A DNA stretch of 64,000 nucleotides, from positions 1,604,215 to 1,668,214 of the forward strand of contig SIJG01000008.1 in assembly GCA_023374025.1 (NCBI GenBank). Reading direction: 5' to 3'. Of the stretch, positions 15,143 through 29,796 are shown piece by piece; the stretch's first letter is position 1, and every line of letters begins with the position of its first letter. The notes under the pieces were generated by a model. That model searched no databases. It had not been told where the DNA came from and saw only the letters and a program-made list of their open reading frames with translations. The DNA comes from Heterodera schachtii (lineage: Eukaryota; Nematoda; Chromadorea; Rhabditida; Heteroderidae). The translations under genes and the position numbers were made by a program.

Positions 15143-15312
15143 AAAGAAGGAAGAGGGAGGAAAAGGAAGAAAAGAGGAGGAAGAGGAAGAAAAGGAGGAG
15201 CAACGAAGGGAGGGATGAAAAGAAGGAAGAGGGAGGAAAAGGAAGAGAGGAGGAAGAGGAAGAAAAGGAGGAGCAACGAAGGGAGGGATGAAAAGAAGGA
15301 AGAGGAAGGGAC
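15098..15312. repeat. Purine minisatellite across the mL64 stop codon
   Basis: About three copies of a unit of 73-76 bases, recognisable by GGAGCAACGAAGGGAGGGATGA at 15121, 15197 and 15270. The first copy encodes the last residues and the TGA stop of mL64; the others are in the 3' UTR. Confidence 0.9.
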
Positions 15313-16234
15313 GGACGAATGATGAAAATGTGGAATTTGAATATTATAATTTAATTGGGAAAAATTGACATTTTAATCATCATTTCTTGGCTTATTTACA
15401 CAAGCAATTGTTTATTGTTAGCTTATGAAATGATTTTACCCAAAAACGGACAAATTTTGTGATTTTGCCAAATATGACAGGCGCCGCTGGGAAGATTATT
15501 GAAAATTTATGCGATAAAATTAAACATATTTCTGCTGATAAAAAGAGTAACTAATTACGGTAACTCATTTTCAATTTTTACCGTGTCGCCTATTCGGAAA
15601 CTCCAGACCCTTTTGTTGTAAGACTGAAGAATTAACATTTTAAAGCCTCATATGCTCTTCCCCGTACGGAGATCTTTGTTCCATCAGCTTGGAGATACAT
15701 TTAAATTAAAAGTCTTCTTCCCTAATTATGGATGTAATTAGGAAATGATTATTTTTTTAGTTTTCTTTGTACGGAAACAATAATCTTCCATTTTCGTCCG
15801 ACAAAAAATTCCTTTCATTTTCAAAATTATTTTTTCGATCTCGTAAACCCTTAATGGCCTGGGCAGCAGAAGAGGCAAAAAGGGGGAATAAAGAAATTTG
15901 TATCATTTTAAATAGATCATTTATTTGGCGAAATATTTTCTCAGATCAAATTTCTGCATGAACTCAAAAAACCGGCAGCGACACTGATGCCTTTTTAGAG
16001 CTCGGCCCGGGATCCCAGTCCACAAGCCCATGTTTTTTGGGAATTAATTTGAAATTCTTGGTTTTTCCTGTACATAAATTGGTTTGGCTTTTCTCGTCGT
16101 GAGAATTCTTTTTTCAGAATGTTTTTCGGTTGTTTTTTGTGTGTGTTTTCTTTCTCATTCATTTTTTAATATTGCTTTTTCTGCTGTTTTCATATTTTTT
16201 TCTTCCTCCGTCCTCCCTTTTCGCCTCCATTTAA
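15313..16234. other. Intergenic region upstream of ate-1
   Basis: AT-rich, no convincing exon. It should include the ate-1 promoter. Confidence 0.35.
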
Positions 16235-20477
<4,243 letters not shown>

Positions 20478-21710
20478 GCAGAGCCCCCAAAACAAAATGA
20501 TCAAATCAATTAACTGATTCACACACAATTAAACTGACCATTTCAATCAGAGACCGGCAAAAACCTCCACTTTTTGACGAAAGTTCCTTCAAAAACCCTC
20601 CAAATTTGTGTGCCGGTCTCTGCTTCTGTTGATGAATTGAGTGATCGGCGGACGGCATTTAGGGACGACCAATTTAAAGACTGAAATTGTGACGGGGAGG
20701 AGGAAACGGCGGCAAGAAAAGCCAAAGCAAAGAATGATCAGTTGCCCCTCCTTTATCATATGTTTGTGTATTCGTATTACTTTCTATTCCTTCCGTCTGT
20801 TGATGTCCCAAATCCTTTTTTTGTGTGATCCCAAGGAATGGCCAATTAATAACCGAATAATCTTGATCAATCACCGTATAATCCCATTAGTGCAGGTTGA
20901 TTGCTTTCACCCGTTTCATTTGTTCATATTTCTGTCCCTTCTCTCTTTCTCTGGTCAGCTGCTGGTGCTTAATGAATGCTTAATTGTTTTCGATGTGTGT
21001 TTCGTTTTTTCATAAGAATCCTTTTCTCCTCTTTTTTTTTTTGCTGGGATAATTACTTTTGGTCCCTCCGCGTTGGCCAAAGCGGCTCAAATTCGTGCAC
21101 AAATCAGTGCACTCGTAAAATGGCCGGTCGGCAGCTTTTGTCGTTGCTCCACTCACTTTTACGGGCGGACAATGCCCATATTTGTGTAATAAAAGGCACA
21201 CCGTTTTCATCCGCGCATTCTCATTCATTCGTTCGTTCGTTTCCCCCCATTCGTTCGCCGGCCCGGGGTTTGCCCGGCCGACCATTCATTGTCCTGCTTT
21301 ACCATGCTGGTGCTATTGTATTGTACACACACTTTTTTTATTGTTTGTTGGCCCTTTGGCGGCTAACAATGAAAGAAAAACGACACGCCTCCCCCCCCCC
21401 CATTTTGACAATGTCCGTCCGTCGTGGTCATTCCGCTGGCTGATGCTTTTCCTCTGCTGCTGCTCCTTTGACAGTATTTAAATTCTCGTCACTTTCTGTC
21501 GTTTAGTCGCCCTTCCGGCGTTTCTCGAGAAAATTAATTCTTTTGCCTGGCGCTGTCAGATTCGACCAAATTGAACAGTTTTTGGCATTTATCATTGGAT
21601 ATTCTAAATTTGCTGGGGTTTTTTAATTGGCAAGCCCAGCAATTTCAGTCGCGATTTAAAATAAAATTCAGAAATAGTCTTACTGTACAATTTACCCCTC
21701 CCTCCCCCAA
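20478..21710. other. Intergenic region
   Basis: Contains a short inverted repeat (AGAGACCGGC at 20549-20558 and its complement at 20612-20621). No convincing exon is seen. Confidence 0.35.
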
Positions 21711-22745
21711 ATGCCAAAAATGTGCCAATTTCTCTCGCCGGTGCCTTTCTTCCTTTTGCTTCTTCCGCTTTTTTTGCCGTCGCTTTGGCCCTCCATTTTG
21801 GCACATCAGAACAATGCTTTTGCAGCAGCCGAAAATTGGAACGAACATGGCCAAATTGAGCAGCAAAACACTAAAAACAATGACGGAATGTTGGGCAAAT
21901 TGCGCGTGTCGGTGGCGAACGAAAATGGCAAAATGGGGGAAAAGCAACGGCAAATTGAGGGGGAGGAGGAAAAGCAGAGGCAGCAGCAGTTGCTGGTGAC
22001 GATGAGAGAAGGCGCCGGCACTTTGGCTGCTAAAAATGATGCAACTGATGATGACAATGACAACAATGAGCAGTCGGTGGAGACGGAAGGGGTAAAAAGA
22101 GGGGGGGGGGGGAGAAGGGGAGGGGGAAAGGAGGAAAGGCCCTGGGAAAAGATGGGAATGGGGAAAGGCACTGCGGGGGGGGACGGGGATAGGCCCAGGG
22201 AGGGGAGGGGAAAAGGCCTTGGGGAGGGATATGAAATGGGGAAAGACCCGGGAGAGAAACGCTCTGCTGGGGGGGGGGACTCCCGCCGGGGAAGGGGAGA
22301 GGAAAAGACCCGGGGGAGGGGGGGGGGGGGGGGGGGGAATGGGAAATGACCCCTGGGGGAAACAGAAAAAAGACCCTGGGGAGGGAAAGGGTAACCAGGA
22401 TAGGTGTAATTCGACTAGTGCTAGGGGAAAGCTGAAGCTGGGGAAGCGTGAAGAAACGCCGGAACATCCAGGGGAGTGACTCGACGAGAGGAGAATGGGG
22501 AGAAATGCCCCTGGGGGAGGGCGGACAAAAACGGGCAAAGGCCCCGAGGAGTGCAGGGGGAGTTTTTGCAGAAAATAAATTGAAAATTGCCATATCCATA
22601 TGGCAAAAATCAAGGAATTTTTTTTTGTCAGATTTTGGACCACTTGGACTATTTGATCCGCGGTGGGGTGGAGAAACCGCAACAGCCGGACACGGAACAG
22701 CCGCGGGGGGGCGGCGGAACGCGCGGCAACGACCTGCAGAAATGA
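21711..22745 (+). CDS. Small predicted secreted protein, unknown function
   Basis: Two exons, 21711-22091 and 22632-22745, joined in phase 0, about 164 aa. The N-terminus has a basic start and a long hydrophobic stretch (FFLLLLPLFLPSLWP) followed by small residues, a good signal peptide. The mature part is polar, Gln/Glu/Asn-rich (EGEEEKQRQQQ, DATDDDNDNNEQ), and exon 2 opens with an amphipathic ILDHLDYLIRGG and ends EQPRGGGGTRGNDLQK. The intron is extremely G-rich; if retained it would extend the frame as Gly/Arg/Lys low complexity to a stop near 22349. A second Met lies three codons in. I do not recognise the family. In a plant-parasitic nematode a novel secreted protein is an effector candidate, but expression data would be needed. 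Confidence 0.55.
22092..22631. repeat. G-rich, purine-biased intron with poly-G tracts
   Basis: Nearly the whole interval to about 22560 is G with A, including an unbroken G run near 22317-22337 and many GGGGAGG repeats. It lies in the intron of the predicted secreted protein gene. Confidence 0.85.
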
Positions 22746-23171
22746 CAAAGTCGGAAAAGTGGAAAAGGATTGAGTGATAATGATAAATCACCAAACATTT
22801 GAATAATAATGTATAAAAAACGTAAAATTAGCAAATAAAATAATTTAAATTATAAAAATGGTCAAAAATTATTTTATGGCGGAATGACGCCGATTTGCAA
22901 AGCAATTGGAAAAAACAGGGAAATTGCTCTGTCAAGGAATGGCACATGCCAATGATTGCCTCGGGCACTTTGGGATGGTCGCTTTTTGCCTAGGGCAACT
23001 CAAGAATATTTCCCTACCATGCACTTCTTTTTCCATAAGGAGATTCCGATGAGAAAATCTGGTTGTATCTTCGTGATCAGTAATATTTATTTGCCTCCGG
23101 GCGCATTGATCAATTTCTTCTTCGCGTTGATCCATATAGACTTTCAGCTAGTTTTCGGTGGTGTTGTTCAA
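22746..23171. other. Intergenic region upstream of tRNA-Gly
   Basis: No gene recognised. The last 40 bases before the tRNA resemble the sequence before the tRNA copy at 6.8 kb. Confidence 0.35.
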
Positions 23172-23242
23172 GCAACGGTGGTTCAGTGGTAGAATGCTCG
23201 CCTGCCACGCGGGCGGCCCGGGTTCGATTCCCGGCCGTTGCA
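23172..23242 (+). tRNA. tRNA-Gly (GCC), second copy
   Basis: The 71-nt sequence is identical to the complement of 6733-6803, with anticodon GCC, intact A and B boxes and a T-rich terminator (TTTCTTTTT) directly downstream. About 20 bases of 3' flank are also shared (CAATTTCTTTTTGCTTT). Confidence 0.96.
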
Positions 23243-23937
23243 ATTTCTTTTTGCTTTGATTTTACTATTTTTAGAAAATGGCCAGCTAAAAGCTGTTAAA
23301 TGTCACGCAGCAATCCCCTGATAATTAGCTCACTTAAATTATTAAGTTTTTTCCTGAAGGTTTTGAGAAAAATCAGCGACAAAAAAAACAAAACAAAAAC
23401 AAATATATTTTGCAATTTATATAATGATTTTATTATCATTTTTTAAATGGCTGATTATTTGCTTCAATAAAATTCCAGTTTTTTAGTTTTACATGCCTTG
23501 ATTTGCCCATTAGCAAAATTAACAGTTCATTAACCAGATTACTTCGAATTTTTTAAATATTTTAAAGTCCTTTACAAATGGAATAAAATTAAAAAATGAA
23601 CCAAAATATAGGAAAAAAAATGGAAACATTTATACGGAAATTTATCCGCTTCAACTCAATCTAAATTGCTTGGGCCTAGGCCTATGCTTAGGCTTTATTT
23701 TGTAAAATTTATAGGCGTCATTGAAACATTAATATTTAAAAATTCAAAGTAATTTGATTAATGATTTTTATTTAATATTAGGTAAATTAAAAAATCAATC
23801 TTTTGGGGTTTTTTCTCACAAATTTTTCCTTTTTTCCTTATCTAAGCTACCTCATCCATTTTTCCTTTTCATATGATTGACTTTTACACCATTTTTTGTG
23901 GTGCCCTTTTTGAAAAGACTTTGGGAACGGGAGGGGG

Positions 23938-24030
23938 TGGGTCCGGCGGTGCCGATAGGCACCGCCGGGAAAATTTTTGAAAATTTTAGTGTACATATTT
24001 GTTAACAGATTTTCACCAAAAAATGACACA
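23938..24030. repeat. CGGCGGTGCCGATAGGC repeat, copy 1
   Basis: CGGCGGTGCCGATAGGCACCG then GGAAAATTTTTGAAAATTTTAGTG. A second copy lies at 24438-24525 and a more diverged copy at 55440-55530. Confidence 0.7.
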
Positions 24031-24437
24031 ATTTTGCATTTTTAGCTAATTTTTTAAGAAAAAATGATGGTTTTAGGCGTCGCCGGGTGAAAAAAGTGCC
24101 AATTTTTTCTCTATTTTTAAAAAACCATAATTTGATAATTTAGATTTTTAATTCTTGATTTAGATTGATAATATGGCTGCCAAAAATATTTAGAAAGGGT
24201 GTCAAAATATGTACATAAATATAAAAAAAATCCCCTAATATGTACAAAAATCCCAAACATGTACTAAATATGTTACAAAATCCCGAAATATGTAAAAAAA
24301 AATATGTAAACAAAAAGCCATCTTTTGTTCGCAAAAACAAAAAAGAAAGTGTTTTTCCTACTATTTAGAGCATAGAAAAGCCAGGAAAAAATATTTATTT
24401 ACATAAAATTGGCAGCCCTATTTAGGGTTTTGTGTGC

Positions 24438-24525
24438 CGGCGGTGCCGATAGGCGCCGTCGGGGAAAATTTTTAAATTTTAGTGTGCACTTTATTAATAG
24501 ATTTAGTCAAAAAATGAGAATATTT
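24438..24525. repeat. CGGCGGTGCCGATAGGC repeat, copy 2
   Basis: CGGCGGTGCCGATAGGCGCCG then GGGGAAAATTTTTAAATTTTAGTG, followed by TTTATTAATAGATTT. It aligns with the copy near 23.95 kb on the same strand. Confidence 0.7.
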
Positions 24526-24743
24526 TATTATTTTAAATGTTAAAATTAGGATTGAATTCCCATCAAAAAGGAATAATTTTGAAAAATTAGAAGAAAAAAT
24601 GATTACTTGAAAGGGAACTGATCCTACGTTAAAATGAAGAAAGTAACCAACAGCACAACCCACTTGACCACGCATATGACTAAGTAAAGTAAGCAAAAGT
24701 TACCAAAAATACATTAATTTTATATTTACAAAAAGTCAATCAT

Positions 24744-24897
24744 TAGGGGTGTAAAAAAGTCTCGGTCTCGAGTCTCGAAAGTCTCAAAGGCCGAGACCGA
24801 GACTGAAAACCCGAGACCGAGACTCGAGACCGAGACCAAAAAAAACCGAGACTTTTCTCGAGTCGAGACTCGAGACCGAGAGTCTCGAGCATCACTA
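24744..24897. mobile_element. GAGACCGAGACTCGAG array, probable hAT-like MITE
   Basis: The interval starts TAGGGGTG and ends CATCACTA, and is filled with alternating CTCGGTCTCGAGT and its complement, so it can fold on itself. The ends resemble hAT termini, but I see no matching 8-bp flanks. Confidence 0.55.
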
Positions 24898-25454
24898 GCG
24901 GTTAAAAGGTGGAAAGAGTGGGTTGTTGACAAGACCCATAAAAGGGCGGATTTGTCTCGGTATCTCATTAACATTAATGACAGAGCTGCCCACGGATTTG
25001 ATGGACGAGTGGGTTCGATTGCCACCCGCAAGGCCCATTAAATAACGTAAAATACAATCATTAATATAAGTTAATTGGCCTGTCTGTTGATACACAACAA
25101 ACGATGGGCGGCACTTTTATCGTCAAATTGGGACATGTTCACTCATTTTATTAGTTTAAACTTATAATTATGTGTTTACTGAGCGTATTATTTAAAACAG
25201 TTGTTTATTAGTCGATCTTCTATCATTTTTCGTCCGTTTTAACGATTCAAAAACAACAAAATTGCTGCTGAGCGGCAAAAGTCGAGAAAAGCACATTTGA
25301 ACATTAGTAAACACCAATGTTCCTAATTTTATTAGTAGTGTCTTATCATTCATTAGAAAAACAATATTTTGAATAAAATACGCTAAATTAAAAAATTGAA
25401 TGAATTCTTTGTTTTGTTTTGATCATCCCGGCATTAATCTTCTGCTGCTGTTTG

Positions 25455-26749
25455 TTAATCCGTACGATGGTAATGGTGGACAAGCTTCACATCTTTGAAG
25501 AACACGTACTGAAATGGTCGAAAAATCAAACAAAATCGGTCCCGAGGGCCATAATTCGATGTCCGATAAATACTTAAAAATCGGAGTTAGTTTTGGGCAG
25601 TTAAGTAACGAATTTTCGAAATAATTCTTGCAATTGCCCCGAAAGAATGCTTTGAATTGGCCTACAAATTCCAAGTTGTTGTCCTGGTCAATTTTGTAGT
25701 TGAACTCCTCCGGCGTGCCGGTGCCGTCCACTTTGACGTGCCGTTCCGTCAGCCGACTCTCTTTCGGGTCGTAAGTGAAAGTGATCTGGGAAACAAGAAA
25801 TGATCATTTTAAATCTTATTTTGCTAATTGCTGATTAATTACCCCCCTCAAACTGACTTTGTGTTTGGAGCCGTCCCAATAATTGCCAATGAATTGCTCG
25901 TTAAGCTGAAAAGTCGGCACTTTTCAATTTTGGCATTTGCCGAGCCACTCCATTTTCATTTAATCTTACCTTGAACGGCCAATCGGCGTTCTTCTTGGAC
26001 CCCTTCACCCATTTGCTGCCCTCGAGCCCCGTGCCGACCATCATCCGATAAGTGCCGTTCGGGAAGCGGTACAAAATGCGTGTGAACCTGGGCAGCTCCA
26101 CTTTCTTGCGCATCTCAGGGTCACTGTACCCTAAAAGGGAGCAAAGAACGGATCAATCGGTTGATTGAATGGGTAATTTGGGGCAATGCCACCAAAAAAT
26201 TGCCGTGGGACTGATCAGTCCTAAACAAAAGATTATCCTGCAGGAAACTGCTTGATCTGATCAGATCTGTGTCCCTTGCCACCAAAACAAAGCCTTTCCC
26301 ATCGTTCTGATCAGAAACCAATCAATGGCATCGATTGCTGATCAGCAGAATTTGTTAGACCAATCCATTGGGAAATAAATCATGCCAACTCAATAGCAAA
26401 CTGATCAGATCACCCTTTGTTTCTTGTTTGAAGACCGCGAAACCGAGGCCTTCCCTCAAGACTCGGCTCCTTTTCAAATTGCTTTTCTCTCTGAGCAACA
26501 TAACACTAATATCCGATAGAAATGTCGAAAACTTTCCGAAACAATTGCCTTAATTTGTAAATTGACTCAAATCTTGCCTTTGGCAATCAAATAATCGTCC
26601 CAATTGTCGCTGTGGTCCAATTTGAAGGCGCCATAAAATTGGTGAGGGATTTCGGCAGCGCCGGCATTTTCCTCGACAGCCGAACAAACGAAGGGATGGA
26701 GAAGCACAAAGAGGAGCGGCAAAGCAAATTTGATCAGCATCATTAGCAC
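25455..26749 (-). CDS. lbp: Secreted fatty-acid-binding protein (nematode LBP/As-p18 type)
   Basis: Five exons: 26749-26578, 26130-25970, 25905-25843, 25785-25666 and 25508-25455, 189 aa. The protein has a signal peptide (ALPLLFVLLHPFVCSAV) and then the FABP opening IPHQFYGAFKLDHSDNWDDY followed by LIAKGY, the typical first strand and lid of the lipocalin-like beta barrel. Later strands are FIGNYWDGSKHKVSLRG, ITFTYDPKESRLTERHVKV, EFNYKIDQDNNLEF and the end VKLVHHYHRTD, as in secreted nematode FABPs of the Ascaris As-p18 and C. elegans LBP-1/2/3 kind. It should carry fatty acids in extracellular fluid. The first intron uses a GC donor (AAAG|GCAAGA); a GT donor does not give the conserved KGY junction. 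It is somewhat longer than the usual secreted FABP of about 160 aa. Confidence 0.88.
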
Positions 26750-29700
26750 TAATGAGTGGTAAGTGGAGTTAATTTGGAAGTGATTAAACTGGTGTTGCGC
26801 GGGGAAAGGTTAATTTTTAGGGGGGGGGGGGCGATAAATGACGACGTCTTATTATTATTATTTTATGGGTGGGGAGGGGAACTGCGCGGTGGTGTAATGT
26901 TAACATCAATTACGGGACACATTAGGGACAAACAGCGAAAGGGGGAAGAGGAGGAGAACAAAATTGGGGGGGGGGCGATTCGGCGGAGAGACTCATTAGT
27001 ACAAATGAAAAAGGGAATTGTTGGCACCATCATTTGCTAATTACTTTATGATTAAATCCGATCAGGTCCAAACCCTGACCAAAGCTGCGAAAAATAGGTC
27101 CAAAGTTGTGGACCTTAATTGCATAATTATTAAATTGTCATTAGATTGGTGGGACTTAAATACTCCCATTCGTTACGCGGCCTCAGGCAGCGAAATTTGC
27201 ACAAAAAGCGCGTGTAATTGGCGGGCCGTCGTCATCAATCAAAGAGACCAACGGACAGAGAAAGAGAGAGCACCAATTCGACCAAATTAAAGTTTTAATT
27301 AAAAAACAAAACAAAAAACAAAGGAAGAAGAACTTTTAGAAAGGGACAAATTACCAACAAATGAATTAATAACCTAATTAGTATGTATTTAATGAATTGG
27401 TAAATTGAGAAAAACGGGAAGAGAGAAAACAGCTAATTACGCAATTAATGGGGCGAGAGGGAAGTTTCCGCTGAAATTCGAACCCAAAAGCCATATTGGA
27501 CTCGAACAGCAGGCATTTGTACATATGTATTCATTGTTTGAGCAACAAAATTTATTTTCTGAAAATGAAGAAAATATGGGTGATCAGAAAAACAACCCGA
27601 AAAAGACTTTTATTATAAATGATCAGTATTTTTTGAATTACCGTATATGCTTTTTTATCCCCCATGGGAAATTATTTTTAAACGCCTCGCAGACTGGGGG
27701 ATAATTGGAGACTGGTGGATTAATGGCGATTGGGAGATAATTAGAGAATATACGTGTAGCGCAAAACTATGCATTTTGGGGTTGCATAGTTTTTATGGAA
27801 ATAACTCAAAATTAAAACAAAACAAAACCATCACTTTGCTAAGACCGAGACTCGAAAATGGGGTCGGGAAGGACTTCCCGGGTTAAAATCCCCTATCACC
27901 CAAATTTCAGACACGGTCTTTTGAGCCCACAAAACCCAGACTCCTCCATCCGGGCTTTTGTACACTTTACCATTTTTGATCGACGCTCACCGAACGGCTT
28001 TCAATGGAGTTTGTCGGCACTTTCTCTGATGACCAACCGCCCGAATTGTGTACATTTTTGACCAACTTTTTGCAGTAAATTTGCACGGAACAATTTCAAC
28101 ATTAAAAAAATTGCCAAGGAAGAAAAGATTGTGCCGTAGAATGTATGAAATTTTCGTGCCAATGTAAAAAATCATTAAATTATTTTTCTTAGCTCTTTGA
28201 TAGGCGTACACTCTTAACCTTTTTGTACCGTTTTTAATGGACTTCTCAATGATAGCAATTCATTAAACCTAATATTTGTTAATTGCCCCAATTACCTTTG
28301 AGTTTGTGTGCCACACCCAATTATCGGGTGGTCATATTGTTTATAATCAATATTTTGTTGGCCAAAATTCTGAAAACTTCTTAAGGGGTTAGGAAAATTT
28401 TTCAACAAAAATGAGTAGGCCTGTCAGAAAGAGCATAAAATGCTCTACAATATCCGCTCATTTATGAGCATTTCAATTTCGGTTTCGATCATTCTACTGT
28501 AAAATGCATAGATTTGTTGTCTTTTGCATATTGTAGAGCATTATATTCTTTCTGACAGGCCACTCATTTTTACAGAAAAACTTTCCCAACCCCCTAGGGG
28601 TTTTTTCGAAAATTTCCCCGTTTTTAGAGTGTGTTTTGGGGTGTCTCAATCACCATGAAGAGATCTGATAGTTTCTTAAAAGAATAAATTTTTTGTAATT
28701 AGAGACCGCAAAAAAGGCACTATAATAGGCACCAAAAAATTGAAAAAAATGCATGAAAGGCACGGAAATCCCGAAAATTCTTCCTTTTTGTTTTATCTCT
28801 CCCCATTCTTGCCGTTATATTTTTTGCCGGGCTTTAAGGAAGAATTTGCGGGACGATATTCCCGTCTTTTTCTTGCTCCCGAAAACCCCGTCCGAACGAA
28901 AAAGAGGGGATTTCTGGGCTCTCCCCCGCGGGAATCCCATTCCGGCTCTACTTCTTGTGGATTAATTTATCCATTTCTGCCAATTTTTAGTCCAACAGTC
29001 GCCCCCTTTGATGACTTTTGGTGCCCAAAACTGCCAACCCTAAACAATTAGTCTTTTTTCGGTTCTCTGCCGGCACAAACGAAGGCCATTGAATAACTGA
29101 AAACAAGATTAAATTTATATTAAATTGTACGAATACAATTCGTTTAAACCTTTCAAATGAACTGCGATTGTAAATTCCATGCCGGGACAATTCTCAACAA
29201 AAGCCTATTGATTCACATTGAAAATCTTTGGCATTTTTTGCCAATTTTTACCCGTTTTGTTTTAAAACTTTTGTTGGATTGCCAAATATGCTTAAGATGC
29301 GCTGACTCATGGAAAACCCCTTAAATTTACAACATTCATTTTCAATGGTTTTCATTGAAAAGATTTCCATTTTTTAGTTTTTGTTATTTTAGAACATATT
29401 TGAAACAAGTTCGCAGCTTTTGTTGACATTAATCGGACAAAGTCTCCGCCTTTTATTGAACCATCACAAGAGGGGGAGGGGCTGGTGCCATGACGCCCAA
29501 TATACCATCATTTAATTAAAAAGTGCCAGCAAGAATTCACGCCAAATTTAAACAATCCGATCGCCCCCCACCCGCCGGCCCACAATCCCCTACCGTAAAC
29601 AAAAAATAATTATCATAACAAAAAAGAAAGAAAAAAACGAACAAAGAGAGACATTTGAAAGGGAAATAATGTGCGTTTGAGTGGGGGAGGGGGAGAGATG

Positions 29701-29796
29701 GGATTGAGCCGGGAGAGAATGCGTTGCGAGAGAATTTGCACGGCATTTGCTGGCGATTGAGGTGATTTCGGTGCGATGAATGCATGATGCACATGG
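26750..29796. other. Long intergenic region with MITE
   Basis: About 3 kb with no convincing gene. It contains poly-G runs near 26820 and 26965 and an inverted-repeat element near 28.4-28.6 kb. Confidence 0.4.
28380..28602. mobile_element. Inverted-repeat MITE
   Basis: GGCCTGTCAGAAAGA near 28420 and TCTTTCTGACAGGCC near 28550 belong to arms of about 75 bases; the arms extend outward through AAAATGAG/CTCATTTT and GGGGTTAGGAAAA/TTTCCCAACCCC. No clear target duplication. Confidence 0.75.

Larger units (their letters stand above)
23243..25454. other. Repeat-rich intergenic region
   Basis: AT-rich with two copies of a CGGCGGTGCCGATAGGC repeat, an ATATGTA-rich stretch (24200-24310) and a GAGACCGAGACTCGAG palindromic array. 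No gene is visible. Confidence 0.5.

Noticed and set aside
14804..15276. Minus-strand open frames rich in Leu and Phe
   Set aside because: They are the complement of the purine minisatellite and the charged mL64 C-terminus.
21645..22748. 367-codon minus-strand open frame rich in Pro, Ser and Phe
   Set aside because: It is the complement of the G-rich intron and the secreted protein exons; no start context, no splice logic and only low complexity.
24744..24897. CRISPR-like array
   Set aside because: The repeated units are palindromic and contiguous without unique spacers, and the sequence is eukaryotic.
27405..28061. Several open frames of 60-100 codons in the intergenic region
   Set aside because: No splice partners, no recognisable motif and AT-rich composition; likely chance.
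28740..29051. 103-codon plus-strand frame
   Set aside because: No conserved motif or neighbouring exon; composition unlike the real genes here.
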